This document shows, one piece after another, positions 18,941 through 28,566 of a DNA stretch of 64,000 nucleotides (position 1 is its first letter; the number at the start of each line of letters is the position of its first letter). Source of the DNA: an uncultured cyanobacterium (GTDB lineage: Bacteria; Cyanobacteriota; Cyanobacteriia; PCC-6307; Cyanobiaceae); assembly GCA_903823115.1 (NCBI GenBank), contig CAIJRN010000014.1:28219-92218 (forward strand), in the 5' to 3' direction. A program made the position numbers and the translations under genes. The notes below the pieces were generated by a model that saw only the letters and a list, made by a program, of their open reading frames with translations, made no database searches and was not told the origin of the DNA.

Positions 18941-19402
18941 ATGGCCTGGTGGTTGATGAAGAGCGAGCCGGAGGTCTACGGCATTCAGCACCTAGAGGCT
19001 GAAGGCACCACGCTGTGGGATGGCATCCGCAACTACCAGGCGCGCAACTTCATGCGCACCATGGCCGCCGGTGATCAGGTGTTCTTCTACCACTCCAATG
19101 CCAAGCCCCCGGGAATCGTCGGGCTGATGGAGGTGATCGAAACCGGCATCATCGACCCCAGCCAGTTCGATCCAATCAGCAAGTATTACGACCCGGCCTC
19201 CAAGGCCGAGGCGCCGCGCTGGGATTGCGCCAGGCTTCGCTACGGCCGCAGCTTCGCCACCATGCTCAGCCTCGACAGCCTGCGCGAGCAGTTCAGCGTC
19301 GAGGAACTCTCGGTGGTGCGCCGCGGCAATCGTCTGTCGATCTTGCCGGTGAGCGAGGCGAGTGCCGGACGCATCCTGGAGCTGCTGGGGGAACCAGCCT
19401 GA
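18941..19402 (+). CDS. EVE-domain protein
   Basis: A 153-residue single-domain protein of the EVE family, a PUA-like fold thought to bind modified bases in DNA or RNA. The N-terminus WWLMKSEPEVYGI, WDGIRNYQARNFMR, GDQVFFYHSN and the C-terminal SILPVSEASAGRIL are the family pattern. The ATG at 18941 follows murD by 46 bp and its stop is 11 bp before the kinase gene. The cellular substrate is unknown. Confidence 0.92.
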   Translation: MAWWLMKSEPEVYGIQHLEAEGTTLWDGIRNYQARNFMRTMAAGDQVFFYHSNAKPPGIVGLMEVIETGIIDPSQFDPISKYYDPASKAEAPRWDCARLRYGRSFATMLSLDSLREQFSVEELSVVRRGNRLSILPVSEASAGRILELLGEPA

Positions 19403-19413
19403 AGATCCACGCC

Positions 19414-20280
19414 ATGGACGCCGATGGGGCCGGCCCGGAGATCTGGCCCGCAGCGGGCAGCCTGCTTGGAGGCGGAGAGCATCCCAGCTACCGGGTGGGC
19501 CGGCTGATCCACCAGGCGGAATCGGCCCTGATCTATGCGGCCAGCAACGAATTCGGCCGTCCCCTGGTGCTCAAGGTCTACCGACCGCAACCGATGCAGG
19601 GGGAGAAGCCGGCGGTGCAATGGCAACGGGAACGGCAGATGCTGAGCCTGGTGAACCATCCCCAGGTGCTGCGCCTGCACGATGCCTTCAGCTGCGGCGA
19701 TCTGCTCTATCTCGCCCTTGAGCCTGCTGACGCCAATCTGGAGGAATGGATCAGCCGCCATGGCCCCCTCGCCGATCCGGCCGTGCGGGAGTTGGCCAGG
19801 CAATTACTTGAAGGACTGCACGCGATTCACAGCCGCGGCATCGTGCATCTCGATGTCTCACCGCTGAATGTGCTGGTGCAATCCCCTGGGGCCGGGGCCC
19901 AGCCGCCGCGTTTCAAGATCACCGACTTCGGCATCAGCGTGTTGCTGAGCGAAGGGGTGCTGCTCAGCCGGCCGCCGGACCACTGGGCCCATCTGCCGCC
20001 GGAGCTGCTGCTGCCGGGATCCCGCCGTCCCACGCCCCGCTGCGATCTCTATGGCCTTGGCCTCACCCTGCTGCTGGCCCTGAGCGGCTCGGTGCCCCTG
20101 ACGAACGCCCTGCCCCTGACCCTGGTCGAACACCAGGTGCTGCAGGGACTGCCCAGCCGACAGGCGGCCGCGTTGACACCCCCGCTGGGCCCCTTCATCG
20201 CCAGGCTGCTGCAGGTCAGACCCGAGGATCGCTACGGCTCAGCCCTGGAGGCCTGGCGGGCCCTGAAGGATCTGGGCTGA
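19414..20280 (+). CDS. Ser/Thr protein kinase-like protein, non-RD type
   Basis: A 288-residue single-domain Hanks-type kinase. The ATP lysine is Lys54 (LVLKVYR), the catalytic loop is HLDVSPLN (145-152) and the Mg loop is DFG (171-173). The usual Arg before the catalytic Asp is Leu, so it is a non-RD kinase, and no long activation segment is seen. The glycine-rich loop is degenerate. There is no membrane or sensor domain. It starts 11 bp after the EVE-domain gene and may be co-transcribed. Active kinase and pseudokinase are both possible. Confidence 0.85.
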   Translation: MDADGAGPEIWPAAGSLLGGGEHPSYRVGRLIHQAESALIYAASNEFGRPLVLKVYRPQPMQGEKPAVQWQRERQMLSLVNHPQVLRLHDAFSCGDLLYLALEPADANLEEWISRHGPLADPAVRELARQLLEGLHAIHSRGIVHLDVSPLNVLVQSPGAGAQPPRFKITDFGISVLLSEGVLLSRPPDHWAHLPPELLLPGSRRPTPRCDLYGLGLTLLLALSGSVPLTNALPLTLVEHQVLQGLPSRQAAALTPPLGPFIARLLQVRPEDRYGSALEAWRALKDLG

Positions 20281-20483
20281 AACCCGGCCCCCTGGCAGCC
20301 AGCGGGAGGGGGGTGCGATTCAGGTCAGGCCAGCCGCCGCTGACACCACGTTCTCCACAGCTACGCCGCCATCCCTTGCTGGGACAGCAACACAGCTGGG
20401 GAGAACCGGGGAAAACGATTCTCAGGGCTGGGGAAAAGCAACGATCAGCCCTCTGGATCAGGGGCGATGTTGGATTCTGAGAT

Positions 20484-20891
20484 TCACTCCAGCGGCCCCA
20501 GGCGCCCCTCCAACCCCTCCAGGGCTGCCGCAAAGGGCCCACTGGCAGCCAGGCTCCAGGCTCCCTCGAAGGCCCGCAGATCACCGCCGGGACACAGGAC
20601 GAAGCGCAGGGACCAGTCCCGGCGATCCCCCTCAAGCGCCACCCAGAGACTGCCCGACGGCCCTGAGGCCGACAGGGGGAGTTCCAGCTCCAAGGCAATG
20701 CTCTCTTCGGCCATCAACTGATCCACCAGTTCCGCGTGCTGGCGGCGCAGGCGGCTGATCGCACGCCAGAGGGCGATCAGCTCATCGCTGGTCAGCTCCG
20801 CAGCCCAGCCATGACCTCCGATCAGCGCAAAAAAGGGGTGGCGGGTCGGGTCGATGCCCAGCCGCCACCCCTCCCCTTCACGGACCTCCAC
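20484..20891 (-). CDS. DUF1818-like conserved cyanobacterial protein
   Basis: A 135-residue product from a GTG start, resembling a small cyanobacteria-specific family (DUF1818) of unknown function. Features: VREGEGWRLGIDPTRHPFFALIGG at the N-terminus, a helical middle (ELIALWRAISRLRRQHAELVDQL) and a beta-rich C-terminal half. There is no signal peptide. It follows rpoZ on the same strand by 13 bp, so the two probably form an operon. It is convergent with the kinase; the 200 bp between them holds no clear gene. Confidence 0.78.
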   Translation of the reverse strand: MEVREGEGWRLGIDPTRHPFFALIGGHGWAAELTSDELIALWRAISRLRRQHAELVDQLMAEESIALELELPLSASGPSGSLWVALEGDRRDWSLRFVLCPGGDLRAFEGAWSLAASGPFAAALEGLEGRLGPLE

Positions 20892-20904
20892 GACCCTGAA
20901 CCGA

Positions 20905-21135
20905 TCAGCCGGGCAGCAGATCAGGCTGATCCTGCTCGTCGCTGAGCTCGATGATGGCTCGTTGCACCGGCTTGATCATCGAATCTTCCAGCAGACCGTC
21001 GAAATCATCAAACCGGCGCTGCTTGGCCCGATAGGCAATCCGCACGGTGGTGAGATAGCGATTGCTGGAATGGCGGATCAGGCTCTCGGCGCGCTGGGCG
21101 AGTTCCTTGGGATTGAGATCGGCGCTGCTCTGCAT
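20905..21135 (-). CDS. rpoZ: RNA polymerase omega subunit
   Basis: Small RNA polymerase assembly subunit. The 76 residues contain the cyanobacterial omega pattern: [35 protein letters not shown] and the C-terminal [11 protein letters not shown]. It is the first gene of a two-gene unit with the DUF1818-like gene and is divergent from the Hsp70-like gene 84 bp away. Confidence 0.92.
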   Translation of the reverse strand: MQSSADLNPKELAQRAESLIRHSSNRYLTTVRIAYRAKQRRFDDFDGLLEDSMIKPVQRAIIELSDEQDQPDLLPG

Positions 21136-21219
21136 GCTGCTCTGAAACTCCTATTGGATCCTCGATCCGCCACCTTAGGCCAGCAGCCTCCCTAGAAAGG
21201 GCCAGACCGCCAGAGCTCC

Positions 21220-22815
21220 ATGCCCGGCACCCTCGCCATCGACCTGGGCAGCAGCACCACCGTGGTCGCCTGGCAAGAGCACGGCGAACCGGCCCGATTG
21301 CTGGATCTGCCCCCCTACAGCGTCGCCGGGGCCTGCGTGGTGCCCAGCCTGCTGTGGCTCAGCGCACCAGAGGATCAACGGCCTCTGATCGGCCGCCAGG
21401 TGCTGGAGGCCGGCCTGGCCGAAGCGCAGGGGCCGGCCCTCTGCCGCGACTTCAAGCGCCTGATCGGAGCCGAGTCGACCGGAGAATCGGCCGGGGAGAG
21501 GGCCGCTGCAGCGCCGGGCCAGGCCCCTGGCTGGCTGGCACCGGAGGCGGCTGGAGCCCTGCTGCTGCAGCGCCTCTGGCAAGCCCTGCCCGCAGACGTG
21601 CAGCCCCAACGCCTGGTGCTCACCGCTCCGATCGAGACCTACCGCGGCTATCGGGCCTGGCTGCAGCACCTGAGCCGGGACCTGCCGGTGGCCGAGGTGG
21701 CTCTGGTTGATGAACCGACGGCTGCCGCCATCGGTGCCGGACTGCCAGCGGGCAGCCGGGTGCTGGTGGTGGACCTGGGCGGCGGCACCATCGATCTGGC
21801 TCTGGTGGCCCTGGAAGGAGGCGAAGGCCGCGCCGCCCCGATCGCCCAGCTGCTGCGCTTCGCCGGCCGGGAGCTGGAACGCAGCGGCCAGGCCCTGCGG
21901 ACCGCCCGGGTGATCGCCAAGGCCGGCCTGCCCCTCGGCGGCCGCGACATCGACCGCTGGATCGCCGCTCACCTGGTGCCGGACCACCCCCCCTCGGGCT
22001 CGCTGCTGCAGGCGGCGGAACGGCTGAAATGGGACTTGAGCGCCACCGACGACGATCGCGAGGAAGCCCTCCAGCTCTGGTCGCCCCCTGATCAGAGCAG
22101 CCGGGAACTGCGGCTGAACCGGCGCCAGCTGGAGGGCCTGCTGCGCAGCCATGGCCTGGTGGAGCAACTGGATGCCCTGCTGGAGAGCGTCCTGGCCGGT
22201 GCCCGCCGCGAGGGACTGGGCCTGGCGGCCATTGACGCCGTGCTGCCGGTGGGGGGGAGCAGCCGCATGCCCCTGATCCGCCACTGGCTGCAGGAGCGCT
22301 GCGCCGGGGTGCCCCTGCGGGGTGAGCGCCCCGTGGAGGCCGTCGCCCTGGGCGCCCTGGCCCTCACTCCCGGCGTCCGCCTGAGGGACGTGCTGGCCAG
22401 GGGGGTCTCGCTGCGCTGCTGGGATCGGCGCCTGGGCAATCATCACTGGCATCCCCTGTTCGTGGCGGGCCAGAGCTGGCCCACCGAGACCCCCCTGGAG
22501 CTGGTGCTGGCCTGCAGTAACGACGATCAACAGGAACTGGAACTGCTGCTGGGGGAACCCCTGCCGGAGGAGCGGGGCGAGGTGATCTTCGAGGCGGGCC
22601 TGCCGCTGCTCAGGCGCCGACCGGCCGGCGCCGCCCAGGTGGAGCCCTGGCCAGGCCCCCCCCCGGCACTGCCCCTGACCACACCCAGCCAGAGCGGGGT
22701 GGATCGAACGCGACTGCGCTTCTCGATCAATGACGAGGGAATCCTGATTCTGGAGGGCGAAGATCTGCTGAACGGCCAGCGCCATGGCCCCACACCCCTG
22801 GGACCGGTGCGCTGA
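21220..22815 (+). CDS. Hsp70-family (DnaK-like) chaperone, short form
   Basis: A 531-residue member of the Hsp70/actin-ATPase superfamily. Phosphate loop 1 (IDLGSSTTVVAW, 7-18), phosphate loop 2 (VVDLGGGTIDLAL), EPTAAAIGAG and the adenosine motif VGGSSRMPLI are present. The part after the ATPase is only about 150 residues and ends in ILILEGEDLLNG. The helical lid of DnaK is absent, so it may act as an atypical chaperone. It stands divergent from rpoZ and is followed by a membrane-anchored unknown protein. Confidence 0.88.
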   Translation: MPGTLAIDLGSSTTVVAWQEHGEPARLLDLPPYSVAGACVVPSLLWLSAPEDQRPLIGRQVLEAGLAEAQGPALCRDFKRLIGAESTGESAGERAAAAPGQAPGWLAPEAAGALLLQRLWQALPADVQPQRLVLTAPIETYRGYRAWLQHLSRDLPVAEVALVDEPTAAAIGAGLPAGSRVLVVDLGGGTIDLALVALEGGEGRAAPIAQLLRFAGRELERSGQALRTARVIAKAGLPLGGRDIDRWIAAHLVPDHPPSGSLLQAAERLKWDLSATDDDREEALQLWSPPDQSSRELRLNRRQLEGLLRSHGLVEQLDALLESVLAGARREGLGLAAIDAVLPVGGSSRMPLIRHWLQERCAGVPLRGERPVEAVALGALALTPGVRLRDVLARGVSLRCWDRRLGNHHWHPLFVAGQSWPTETPLELVLACSNDDQQELELLLGEPLPEERGEVIFEAGLPLLRRRPAGAAQVEPWPGPPPALPLTTPSQSGVDRTRLRFSINDEGILILEGEDLLNGQRHGPTPLGPVR

Positions 22816-22886
22816 GCGTCCGCCGGCAGGGGCGATGGGGGCTTTGGCTGCATACAACGGGGTGCAGCGCTTCCCGGCTCCCCACC

Positions 22887-23714
22887 TTGGCCCTCCGCCA
22901 GCACAGGCTCCCCCGTTTCTGGCTGGCCATCACCCTGGGTTCGGTCGCGATCAGCGTCGGTCTTGTCTACTGGTGGGAACGGCAGTTGCCGAGCCGGATC
23001 GAACGGGCAGCGGCGACGGGCCAACTGGATGACTGCCTGCGCTACGGCGAGCAGCTGGCGGCCCTCAGCTGGCTGCCTGGCGGATCTCCCCAGGAGCGGG
23101 GCCGCTGCCAGCGCCAGCGCGCCGAGCAGCTCTGGCAGTCTCAGCAATGGGGCCAGGCCCTGACCATGCAGCGCCAGCTGGTCCACTCCCCGGCCGCCAG
23201 CGCCGGCGACCGCCGCCGCCTGAACCTCTGGCAGCAGGTCCTGCACCAACGGGCGATAGCCCGCTTCGAGGCCGGGGATCTCAACGGGGCCCTGGTGGCC
23301 CTTCAACCCCTGGGCGAGGGGCCCCGGGGCGATGGCAACACCCTGGGCGATGAACTCACCGAGAACTGGAACCGCAACCGGCTCCAATTACAGCGAGCCG
23401 AGCAACTCACCGCCCAGGCCCGCTGGTGGGAGGCCCTCGATGCTCTCAACCGCATCGACCACCCCTGGTGGCAGCAGCGCAGCGCTGCTGTGCGACGGCG
23501 CCTGGAGCAGGGGATGAAGGCCCTCAAGGGAGCCGATCGCGAGCATGAAAGCCATGGCGACCTGCCCGGTGGCGTCGATCCCGGCAAGCTCGATCAGATC
23601 GTGCAGAAGCACATCGCCGCTGGCATGGACGAGTGGAAGGCTTTTGAGACTGGGTGCAAACAGCTGGGGGGTCGGGTGGTGGAGGCCGGACCGGAAACAA
23701 CCTGCCAGCGATAG
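22887..23714 (+). CDS. Membrane-anchored protein, unknown function
   Basis: A 275-residue product beginning at a TTG. One N-terminal transmembrane helix (about 12-28, FWLAITLGSVAISVGLVYWW) is followed by a long, helix-rich, Gln/Arg-rich region resembling TPR-like repeats (WQQVLHQRAIARFEAGDLNGAL). A short C-terminal domain has two cysteines (FETGCKQLGG and ETTCQR). It follows the Hsp70-like gene by 71 bp, so a chaperone-linked role is possible. The family is not recognised. Confidence 0.75.
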   Translation: MALRQHRLPRFWLAITLGSVAISVGLVYWWERQLPSRIERAAATGQLDDCLRYGEQLAALSWLPGGSPQERGRCQRQRAEQLWQSQQWGQALTMQRQLVHSPAASAGDRRRLNLWQQVLHQRAIARFEAGDLNGALVALQPLGEGPRGDGNTLGDELTENWNRNRLQLQRAEQLTAQARWWEALDALNRIDHPWWQQRSAAVRRRLEQGMKALKGADREHESHGDLPGGVDPGKLDQIVQKHIAAGMDEWKAFETGCKQLGGRVVEAGPETTCQR

Positions 23715-23770
23715 GGACCAGGCCTGCCGCGCCCATGACAGGATTGGGATCAAAGACAGACCCGGTGCCC

Positions 23771-23989
23771 ATGCAGCCAGGCGATCAGGTGACAATCAGC
23801 CAGAGCGTGGTGGTCTACAACCACCCGGAGCATCGCGGTGAGGCCTTCGATCTCGAAGGTCAGCAAGGGGTTGTGCACCAGGTGCTCAACGACTGGAAAG
23901 GCCGGCCGATCAGTCCGAACCTGCCCGTCGTGGTGGCCTTTGGCCGCTACCGCGCCCACTTCCGCTCTGAGGAGCTGACGACAGCCTGA
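23771..23989 (+). CDS. ftrV: Ferredoxin-thioredoxin reductase, variable subunit
   Basis: Non-catalytic alpha subunit of the enzyme that passes electrons from photosynthetic ferredoxin to thioredoxins. From the ATG at 23771 the 72-residue product matches the family: MQPGDQVTISQSVVVYNHP, EAFDLEGQQGVVHQVL, GRPISPNLPVVV and RAHFRSEEL. An in-frame ATG at 23735 would add 12 residues without family similarity. It is convergent with pyrR, 14 bp apart. Confidence 0.93.
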   Translation: MQPGDQVTISQSVVVYNHPEHRGEAFDLEGQQGVVHQVLNDWKGRPISPNLPVVVAFGRYRAHFRSEELTTA

Positions 23990-24003
23990 GCCGCTCTGGG
24001 GGC

Positions 24004-24639
24004 TCAGCTCCGCAACAGATACACCCCCTCTTCGCCATCGATGGCCTGGAGGCAGAGCTCGATCGTCTCCTGGCGTGCGGTGGGTACCACCCGGCCGCAG
24101 AAATCGGGCTGAATCGGCAGCTCGCGATGGCCCCGATCCACCATCGCCAACAGCAGAACCCGGCGCGGCCGGCCCCAGGCCTGCAAGGCCTCCAGGGCCG
24201 CCCGCACGGTGCGGCCGGTGAAGATCACGTCATCCACCAGCACCACCTGGCGCCCGTCAAGACTGCCTGGCAACTGGGTGGCCTCCACCAGGCGGGTTCC
24301 GACCCGCTCCAGATCGTCGCGATGAAAGGTGGGATCGAGGCTGCCGTGGGCGATCGGATGGCCACAGATCGCCTCCAGCCGGGATGACAGGACCCGGGCC
24401 AGGGCCACGCCACGGGTGGGAATACCGAGCAGCACCAGCTGCTGACTGTCCGCCACCTGCTCCAGCACCTGGGAGGCCAGACGATCAAGGGTTCGACCCA
24501 GTTCCTCGCCGCTGAGCAGCTCCAGCCGCACCGAAGCACCCCCAACCGCCGCCACCTCCGGCCGGGCCGAGCCATTCGCCTCAGGGCCAGAACCGCAGGG
24601 GATACCGGCGGACGGCAAAGCGTCACTGGAGCTGGACAT
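24004..24639 (-). CDS. pyrR: PyrR: pyr regulator / uracil phosphoribosyltransferase
   Basis: Phosphoribosyltransferase-fold protein that makes UMP from uracil and PRPP, and in some bacteria binds pyr mRNA. The PRPP loop VVLVDDVIFTGRTVRAAL is at about 132-149, with IPTRGVALARVL and the family C-terminus. The 211 residues exceed the usual 180 because of a Ser/Gly/Ala-rich N-terminal extension of about 37 residues; a later in-frame start is possible. It is transcribed away from gpmI. Confidence 0.92.
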   Translation of the reverse strand: MSSSSDALPSAGIPCGSGPEANGSARPEVAAVGGASVRLELLSGEELGRTLDRLASQVLEQVADSQQLVLLGIPTRGVALARVLSSRLEAICGHPIAHGSLDPTFHRDDLERVGTRLVEATQLPGSLDGRQVVLVDDVIFTGRTVRAALEALQAWGRPRRVLLLAMVDRGHRELPIQPDFCGRVVPTARQETIELCLQAIDGEEGVYLLRS

Positions 24640-25417
24640 GGTGCACCAAGAGGTGATGGGAGCCTGATGGCGCCGATGCTAGTAAGCCCCCAACGCCAGG
24701 GCAGAGCGGCCAGATCCTGATGCAGGCGGCTACCTGGGCAATTCTGGCTCGAACAGAGTCAGGGGCGGTTGCGGCGGCGACAGCTTCCCCCCTCCTCGCT
24801 CGCCGGCAGTCGAGAAGACACTGGAAGGTGCTGCAGATTGATTGCGGCAGCGACTGGAGACAGAGCCAACCTGGTTGGGCCGGCAACACCCCGATGGTCA
24901 GGCAAAGGAGCTGATCGGCAGGGAAACCGGCATCGCCTTGCAAGCGTCCAGTGCTGGTTGAGCAGCGTGGTCCATCGCGATCACAAGAGACATTGCCTCC
25001 AACCAGTTGACGTCCAATCTTGTTATCCAGATCTCTTGGTCCAAATCTCTTGATCCGAATCTCTTGAGCCGAACCGTTTTCAGCCAAGCCCTTTTCCCCT
25101 CAACCTTGGCCAACCGATACAAGCGACGACAGCATCGCCAGATCGCCATGCCCATGATCCAAACCTGACGCCCTGACCTGCCAGGGCTGAGCCAGCAGTC
25201 AGGGCGATTTCCATCTCCCTTGTCAGCTGTTCAGAGCTTCGAAGACAGGGATCACGAGGGGCGCAAACGGGCTCTGTGGCTCGGATCAGCAGCCAATCGG
25301 TGCGCCTGAGCCGTGTCACCAAAGCCTGACGCCAACCCGCTCCCCTGGGTTGCTGACAGAAGGCGCTGTAAGATGGAGTTCGAAAGACGTCGTATTTACG
25401 ACATCCGGATTAATCGG
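24640..25417. other. Intergenic region between pyrR and gpmI
   Basis: About 780 bp with no credible gene. The short open frames on both strands have no recognisable protein features. It contains the pyrR promoter side, a 14-bp tandem repeat at 25014-25075, and the upstream region of gpmI. Confidence 0.6.
25014..25075. repeat. Short tandem repeat, period 14 bp
   Basis: About four units with consensus CCRAATCTCTTGRT start at 25014, 25027, 25041 and 25055, and decay after 25069. It lies in non-coding DNA upstream of both pyrR and gpmI. No protein-coding meaning is seen. Confidence 0.75.
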
Positions 25418-27112
25418 GTGACTGCCATTTCCTCCTCCCAGTACGCCTCCAAGGGCCCCGGCGGCGCCAGGGCCCAAGGGAATCCCGGCAGCGGAGTCCC
25501 ACCCACCCTGGGAGGATCAGATCCCGTAGCACCTGTGGTTCTGGCCATTCTCGATGGCTGGGGTTACCGCCACGACAGTGATCACAACGCCATTCGTTCG
25601 GCCCACACCCCGGTGATGGACGCCCTCTGGCATGCCTATCCGCACACCCTGATCGAGGCGAGCGGAGCGGCGGTTGGTCTGCCGGACAACCAGATGGGCA
25701 ATTCCGAGGTGGGGCACCTCACCATTGGTTCAGGTCGCATCATCCGCCAGGAACTTGTTCGCATCGGCCAGGCCGTACGCGATGGCAGCCTCGCCAGAAA
25801 TGGCGCCCTCAATGACCTGGCCGACACGCTTCTGGCCGATGGTGGCACCCTGCATCTGATCGGCCTCTGCTCCGACGGCGGCGTCCACAGCCACGTGGAT
25901 CACCTCGCCGGCCTGCTGCGCTGGGCCGCCGGCCGGGGGCTGCACGATGTGGCGATCCATGTGATCACCGACGGCCGCGACACCGCGCCCAACAGTGCCC
26001 AGCTGTTCCTGGAGCGCATTGAGCAGGCGATGACCGAGGCCGGAGTCGGACGGATCGCCACCCTCTGCGGCCGCTACTGGTCCATGGATCGCGACAACCG
26101 CTGGGATCGCACCGAAAAGGCCTACCGCCTGCTCACCGAGGCAGCGCCGATCACCAGCATCGCCAGCTGGGACGACATCCTGGTGAACTCCTATGCCGAG
26201 GGGATCACCGACGAGTTTCTCGAGCCGGTGCGACTGGCACCGGGTCAGCTACAACCTGGCGATGGCCTGGTCTGCTTCAACTTCCGCCCTGATCGGGTGC
26301 GACAACTGATCCGCGCCCTGGTGCTACCGGAGTTCAACGACTTCGAGCGCACCCTGATCACGCCCCTGCATGTGGTCACCTTCACCCAGTACGAGCAGGG
26401 ACTGCCCGTGCGCGTGGCCTTCCCACCTGAATCCCTTGATGGGCTGCTGGGTCAGGTTGTCTCCCAGCACGGGCTTCGCCAGTTCCGTACGGCCGAAACA
26501 GAGAAATATCCCCATGTCACCTATTTCATGAATGGCGGCATCGAGCAGGCCTTCCCCGGTGAAGACCGCCATCTGGTTCCATCTCCGCGGGTTGCCACCT
26601 ATGATCTGGCCCCGGAGATGTCCGCAGCCCAGCTCAGCGATAGCTGCATTGCCGCCATCAACAAGGGCATCTATTCGTTGGTGGTGATCAACTACGCCAA
26701 CCCCGACATGGTCGGCCACACCGGCCAGATGGCTCCCACCACCGAAGCCATTGCCATGGTGGACCGCTGCGTCGGCCGGCTGATGGAGGCCACCAATCGC
26801 ATGGGTGGCACCCTGCTGATCACCGCCGACCACGGCAACGCCGAACTGATGCAGGGCCCGGACGGACGCCCCTGGACAGCCCACACCACCAACCCGGTGC
26901 CCGTGATCCTGGTGGAGGGAGAGAAGCGCAAGCTGCCGGGCCACGGCACCGATGTCACCTTGCGTGAAGGCTGTGGTCTGGCCGACATCGCCCCCACCCT
27001 GCTCGAGTTGCTCGATCTGCCCAAACCCGAACGCATGACGGGCAGCTCCCTGGTGGCAGCGGTAGCCAGCGACATCAGCAGTGGCCGCATGGCCCAGGTG
27101 GCAGGGGCCTGA
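25418..27112 (+). CDS. gpmI: 2,3-bisphosphoglycerate-independent phosphoglycerate mutase
   Basis: Glycolytic/gluconeogenic enzyme interconverting 3- and 2-phosphoglycerate, of the alkaline-phosphatase superfamily with two Mn ions. It has ILDGWGYR at 44-51, the phosphoserine motif [11 protein letters not shown] (Ser96), HVDHL, ITDGRDT and the late metal motifs ADHGNAELM and [14 protein letters not shown]. The GTG at 25418 gives 564 residues; the first 35-40 are low-complexity, so a later start is possible. Its last 75 bp plus the following 20 bp recur as a decayed copy at 28567-28660. In relatives I expect secG next; here about 34 kb intervene. Confidence 0.96.
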   Translation: MTAISSSQYASKGPGGARAQGNPGSGVPPTLGGSDPVAPVVLAILDGWGYRHDSDHNAIRSAHTPVMDALWHAYPHTLIEASGAAVGLPDNQMGNSEVGHLTIGSGRIIRQELVRIGQAVRDGSLARNGALNDLADTLLADGGTLHLIGLCSDGGVHSHVDHLAGLLRWAAGRGLHDVAIHVITDGRDTAPNSAQLFLERIEQAMTEAGVGRIATLCGRYWSMDRDNRWDRTEKAYRLLTEAAPITSIASWDDILVNSYAEGITDEFLEPVRLAPGQLQPGDGLVCFNFRPDRVRQLIRALVLPEFNDFERTLITPLHVVTFTQYEQGLPVRVAFPPESLDGLLGQVVSQHGLRQFRTAETEKYPHVTYFMNGGIEQAFPGEDRHLVPSPRVATYDLAPEMSAAQLSDSCIAAINKGIYSLVVINYANPDMVGHTGQMAPTTEAIAMVDRCVGRLMEATNRMGGTLLITADHGNAELMQGPDGRPWTAHTTNPVPVILVEGEKRKLPGHGTDVTLREGCGLADIAPTLLELLDLPKPERMTGSSLVAAVASDISSGRMAQVAGA

Positions 27113-27186
27113 ACGACAAAATCAAGGCTGTCAAAAACCTCCAAGAGAGAGGAAGGCCTTGAGACGTGACTTCAAGTCCCGAAGCC

Positions 27187-27206
27187 GAGCCCTCAATCGA
27201 GGGCTC
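27187..27206 (+). other. Perfect 8-bp stem, 4-nt loop after gpmI
   Basis: GAGCCCTC-AATC-GAGGGCTC, 74 bp after the gpmI stop. There is no T-run. It may protect or end the gpmI transcript. The homologous leader of the second secreted-protein gene does not keep this hairpin. Confidence 0.55.
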
Positions 27207-27270
27207 CACAAGCACGGCGGCAAGGCATTTAACGATTTCGCAGAGCTGCCTGAGGCCGGGAAGTCCAGGC

Positions 27271-27300
27271 TGGAACCCCGCCTCCAAGCTCTGCTACACT
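27271..27300 (+). promoter_or_regulatory. Candidate promoter of first secreted-protein gene
   Basis: TGGAAC (27271-27276) and TACACT (27295-27300) lie 18 bp apart, the second preceded by TGC as in an extended -10. The same TGGAAC and CTGCTAC blocks with identical spacing occur at 29893-29922, ahead of the paralogous gene. This would leave a leader of about 45 nt. Conservation in the duplicated leader is the main support. Confidence 0.4.
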
Positions 27301-27351
27301 GGCTTCAAAGGAGTTTTCAAGCTCCAGCTAAGCCCTTAAGACACTGCTACC

Positions 27352-28362
27352 ATGGCCACCCTCACCCTTTCCAGCACCCTGACCACGGGTCAGTACGTGA
27401 GGACGCTGCCGGTTTACACAACAGCGCCATCGCCAAACTACGAAAACAAGAATCAGAATAATGTCTACAATCAATATATCGCTCCAAATCTGACTGGGGC
27501 CAAGAATCAGACCGTCAACGCGATGGTGCTCGGCGCAGGAGATGGGTTTACAGATTCAGTGGCTCCCAACACTTATATTTCCAACAACAAAACCTCGGGA
27601 ATTACGTTTCTTGTATTTAATAGGGTCACCAACATCAAGGGCGTCAATCTCAACGTTGGCCCCAGCAATGGCTCCGGCAGCACTCAAGACTTCGGCGACA
27701 GTGTCTACATCGAAACGGGTGACCACTCCACGGGTAACAATGCTAGCACCATAGTCGGCGGCGTAAGTACCTTAACAAAACCTGTCAATTTTATTGGCTC
27801 CACGATCATCACTGGCGACGAAACTTCGCCTACAAATGACAATGACCTAGTTGTCTTTGGTTCAGATCAATCGCAGGATGGTCAAACTTACTCGATCAGT
27901 CAAGGATCATTCAAGGCAACAATCAATGGGTTGCAGGCATCATCATCAACCCCCGCCACCCAGTCGCCGCTTACATTGCAATCCAGCACTGTCCAAACGG
28001 GCAACGGCAACGACTCTCTGATCTTTGCCAATACTAATCCTTTCACAAAAATTGGTGGCTCTGCAGGCGAAGGAAATCTCTTTGACCTTGGCGAGGGCTC
28101 AGATGTTGTCTATTTTGCAGCACCCAATACAATCTACGGCAACAACGTCATCAATATCGGTAAAAAAGATGGAAGCGTTGATGGTCAAGCTGATAGCTTA
28201 GTCTTCAACGGCACTAACTTCACCAATCTCAACGGAACCACAGCTTACCTCCAAATCAAAGGATTTCAAAATACCAAAGACAGCCTCTTTTATAACGGTG
28301 TTCAGTATCAAGACAAAACAACGATCAGTACAGCAACCGGCAACAAAATTCAATTCGCCTAG
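27352..28362 (+). CDS. Probable secreted repeat-type protein A
   Basis: A 336-residue acidic protein rich in Thr, Ser, Asn and Gly, with no cysteine and no N-terminal signal peptide. It is probably beta-rich and contains RTX-like fragments (QTGNGNDSLIF, LGEGSDVVYF). The composition, missing signal and nearby HlyB/HlyD-type exporter fit a type I secretion substrate, though canonical nonapeptide RTX arrays are absent. The paralogue at 29979 shares the N-terminus MATLTLSSTLTTGQY, most of the middle and the C-terminus KIQFA. The DNA is more AT-rich than the core genes. The family is not recognised; surface protein is an inference. Confidence 0.85.
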   Translation: MATLTLSSTLTTGQYVRTLPVYTTAPSPNYENKNQNNVYNQYIAPNLTGAKNQTVNAMVLGAGDGFTDSVAPNTYISNNKTSGITFLVFNRVTNIKGVNLNVGPSNGSGSTQDFGDSVYIETGDHSTGNNASTIVGGVSTLTKPVNFIGSTIITGDETSPTNDNDLVVFGSDQSQDGQTYSISQGSFKATINGLQASSSTPATQSPLTLQSSTVQTGNGNDSLIFANTNPFTKIGGSAGEGNLFDLGEGSDVVYFAAPNTIYGNNVINIGKKDGSVDGQADSLVFNGTNFTNLNGTTAYLQIKGFQNTKDSLFYNGVQYQDKTTISTATGNKIQFA

Positions 28363-28566
28363 TCTCGGAGCCTCTTTCAGTTTTCTGTTAAATCTTCACG
28401 ATCTTAATCAAGCCGAAATTGCAGATATATCACGCTCAAGTCTTTCCAAATAATCCAGGAAATATGTGATTTGAAAACCTGTTCAAACCGAAAGTGACAC
28501 AATTCTTCAACGATTGTCGTCGACCTCGAAAATATTTTTCACTCCAATACTGGTTTCAAATGCCTG
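28363..28566. other. AT-rich intergenic stretch
   Basis: About 200 bp after secreted-protein gene A with no gene and no convincing terminator. It ends where the copy of the gpmI 3' end begins. Confidence 0.5.

Noticed and set aside
21175..22857. 560-residue minus-strand open frame opposite the Hsp70-like gene
   Set aside because: Gln/Gly/His/Ala-rich with no domain; a mirror of the GC-rich Hsp70 coding sequence.
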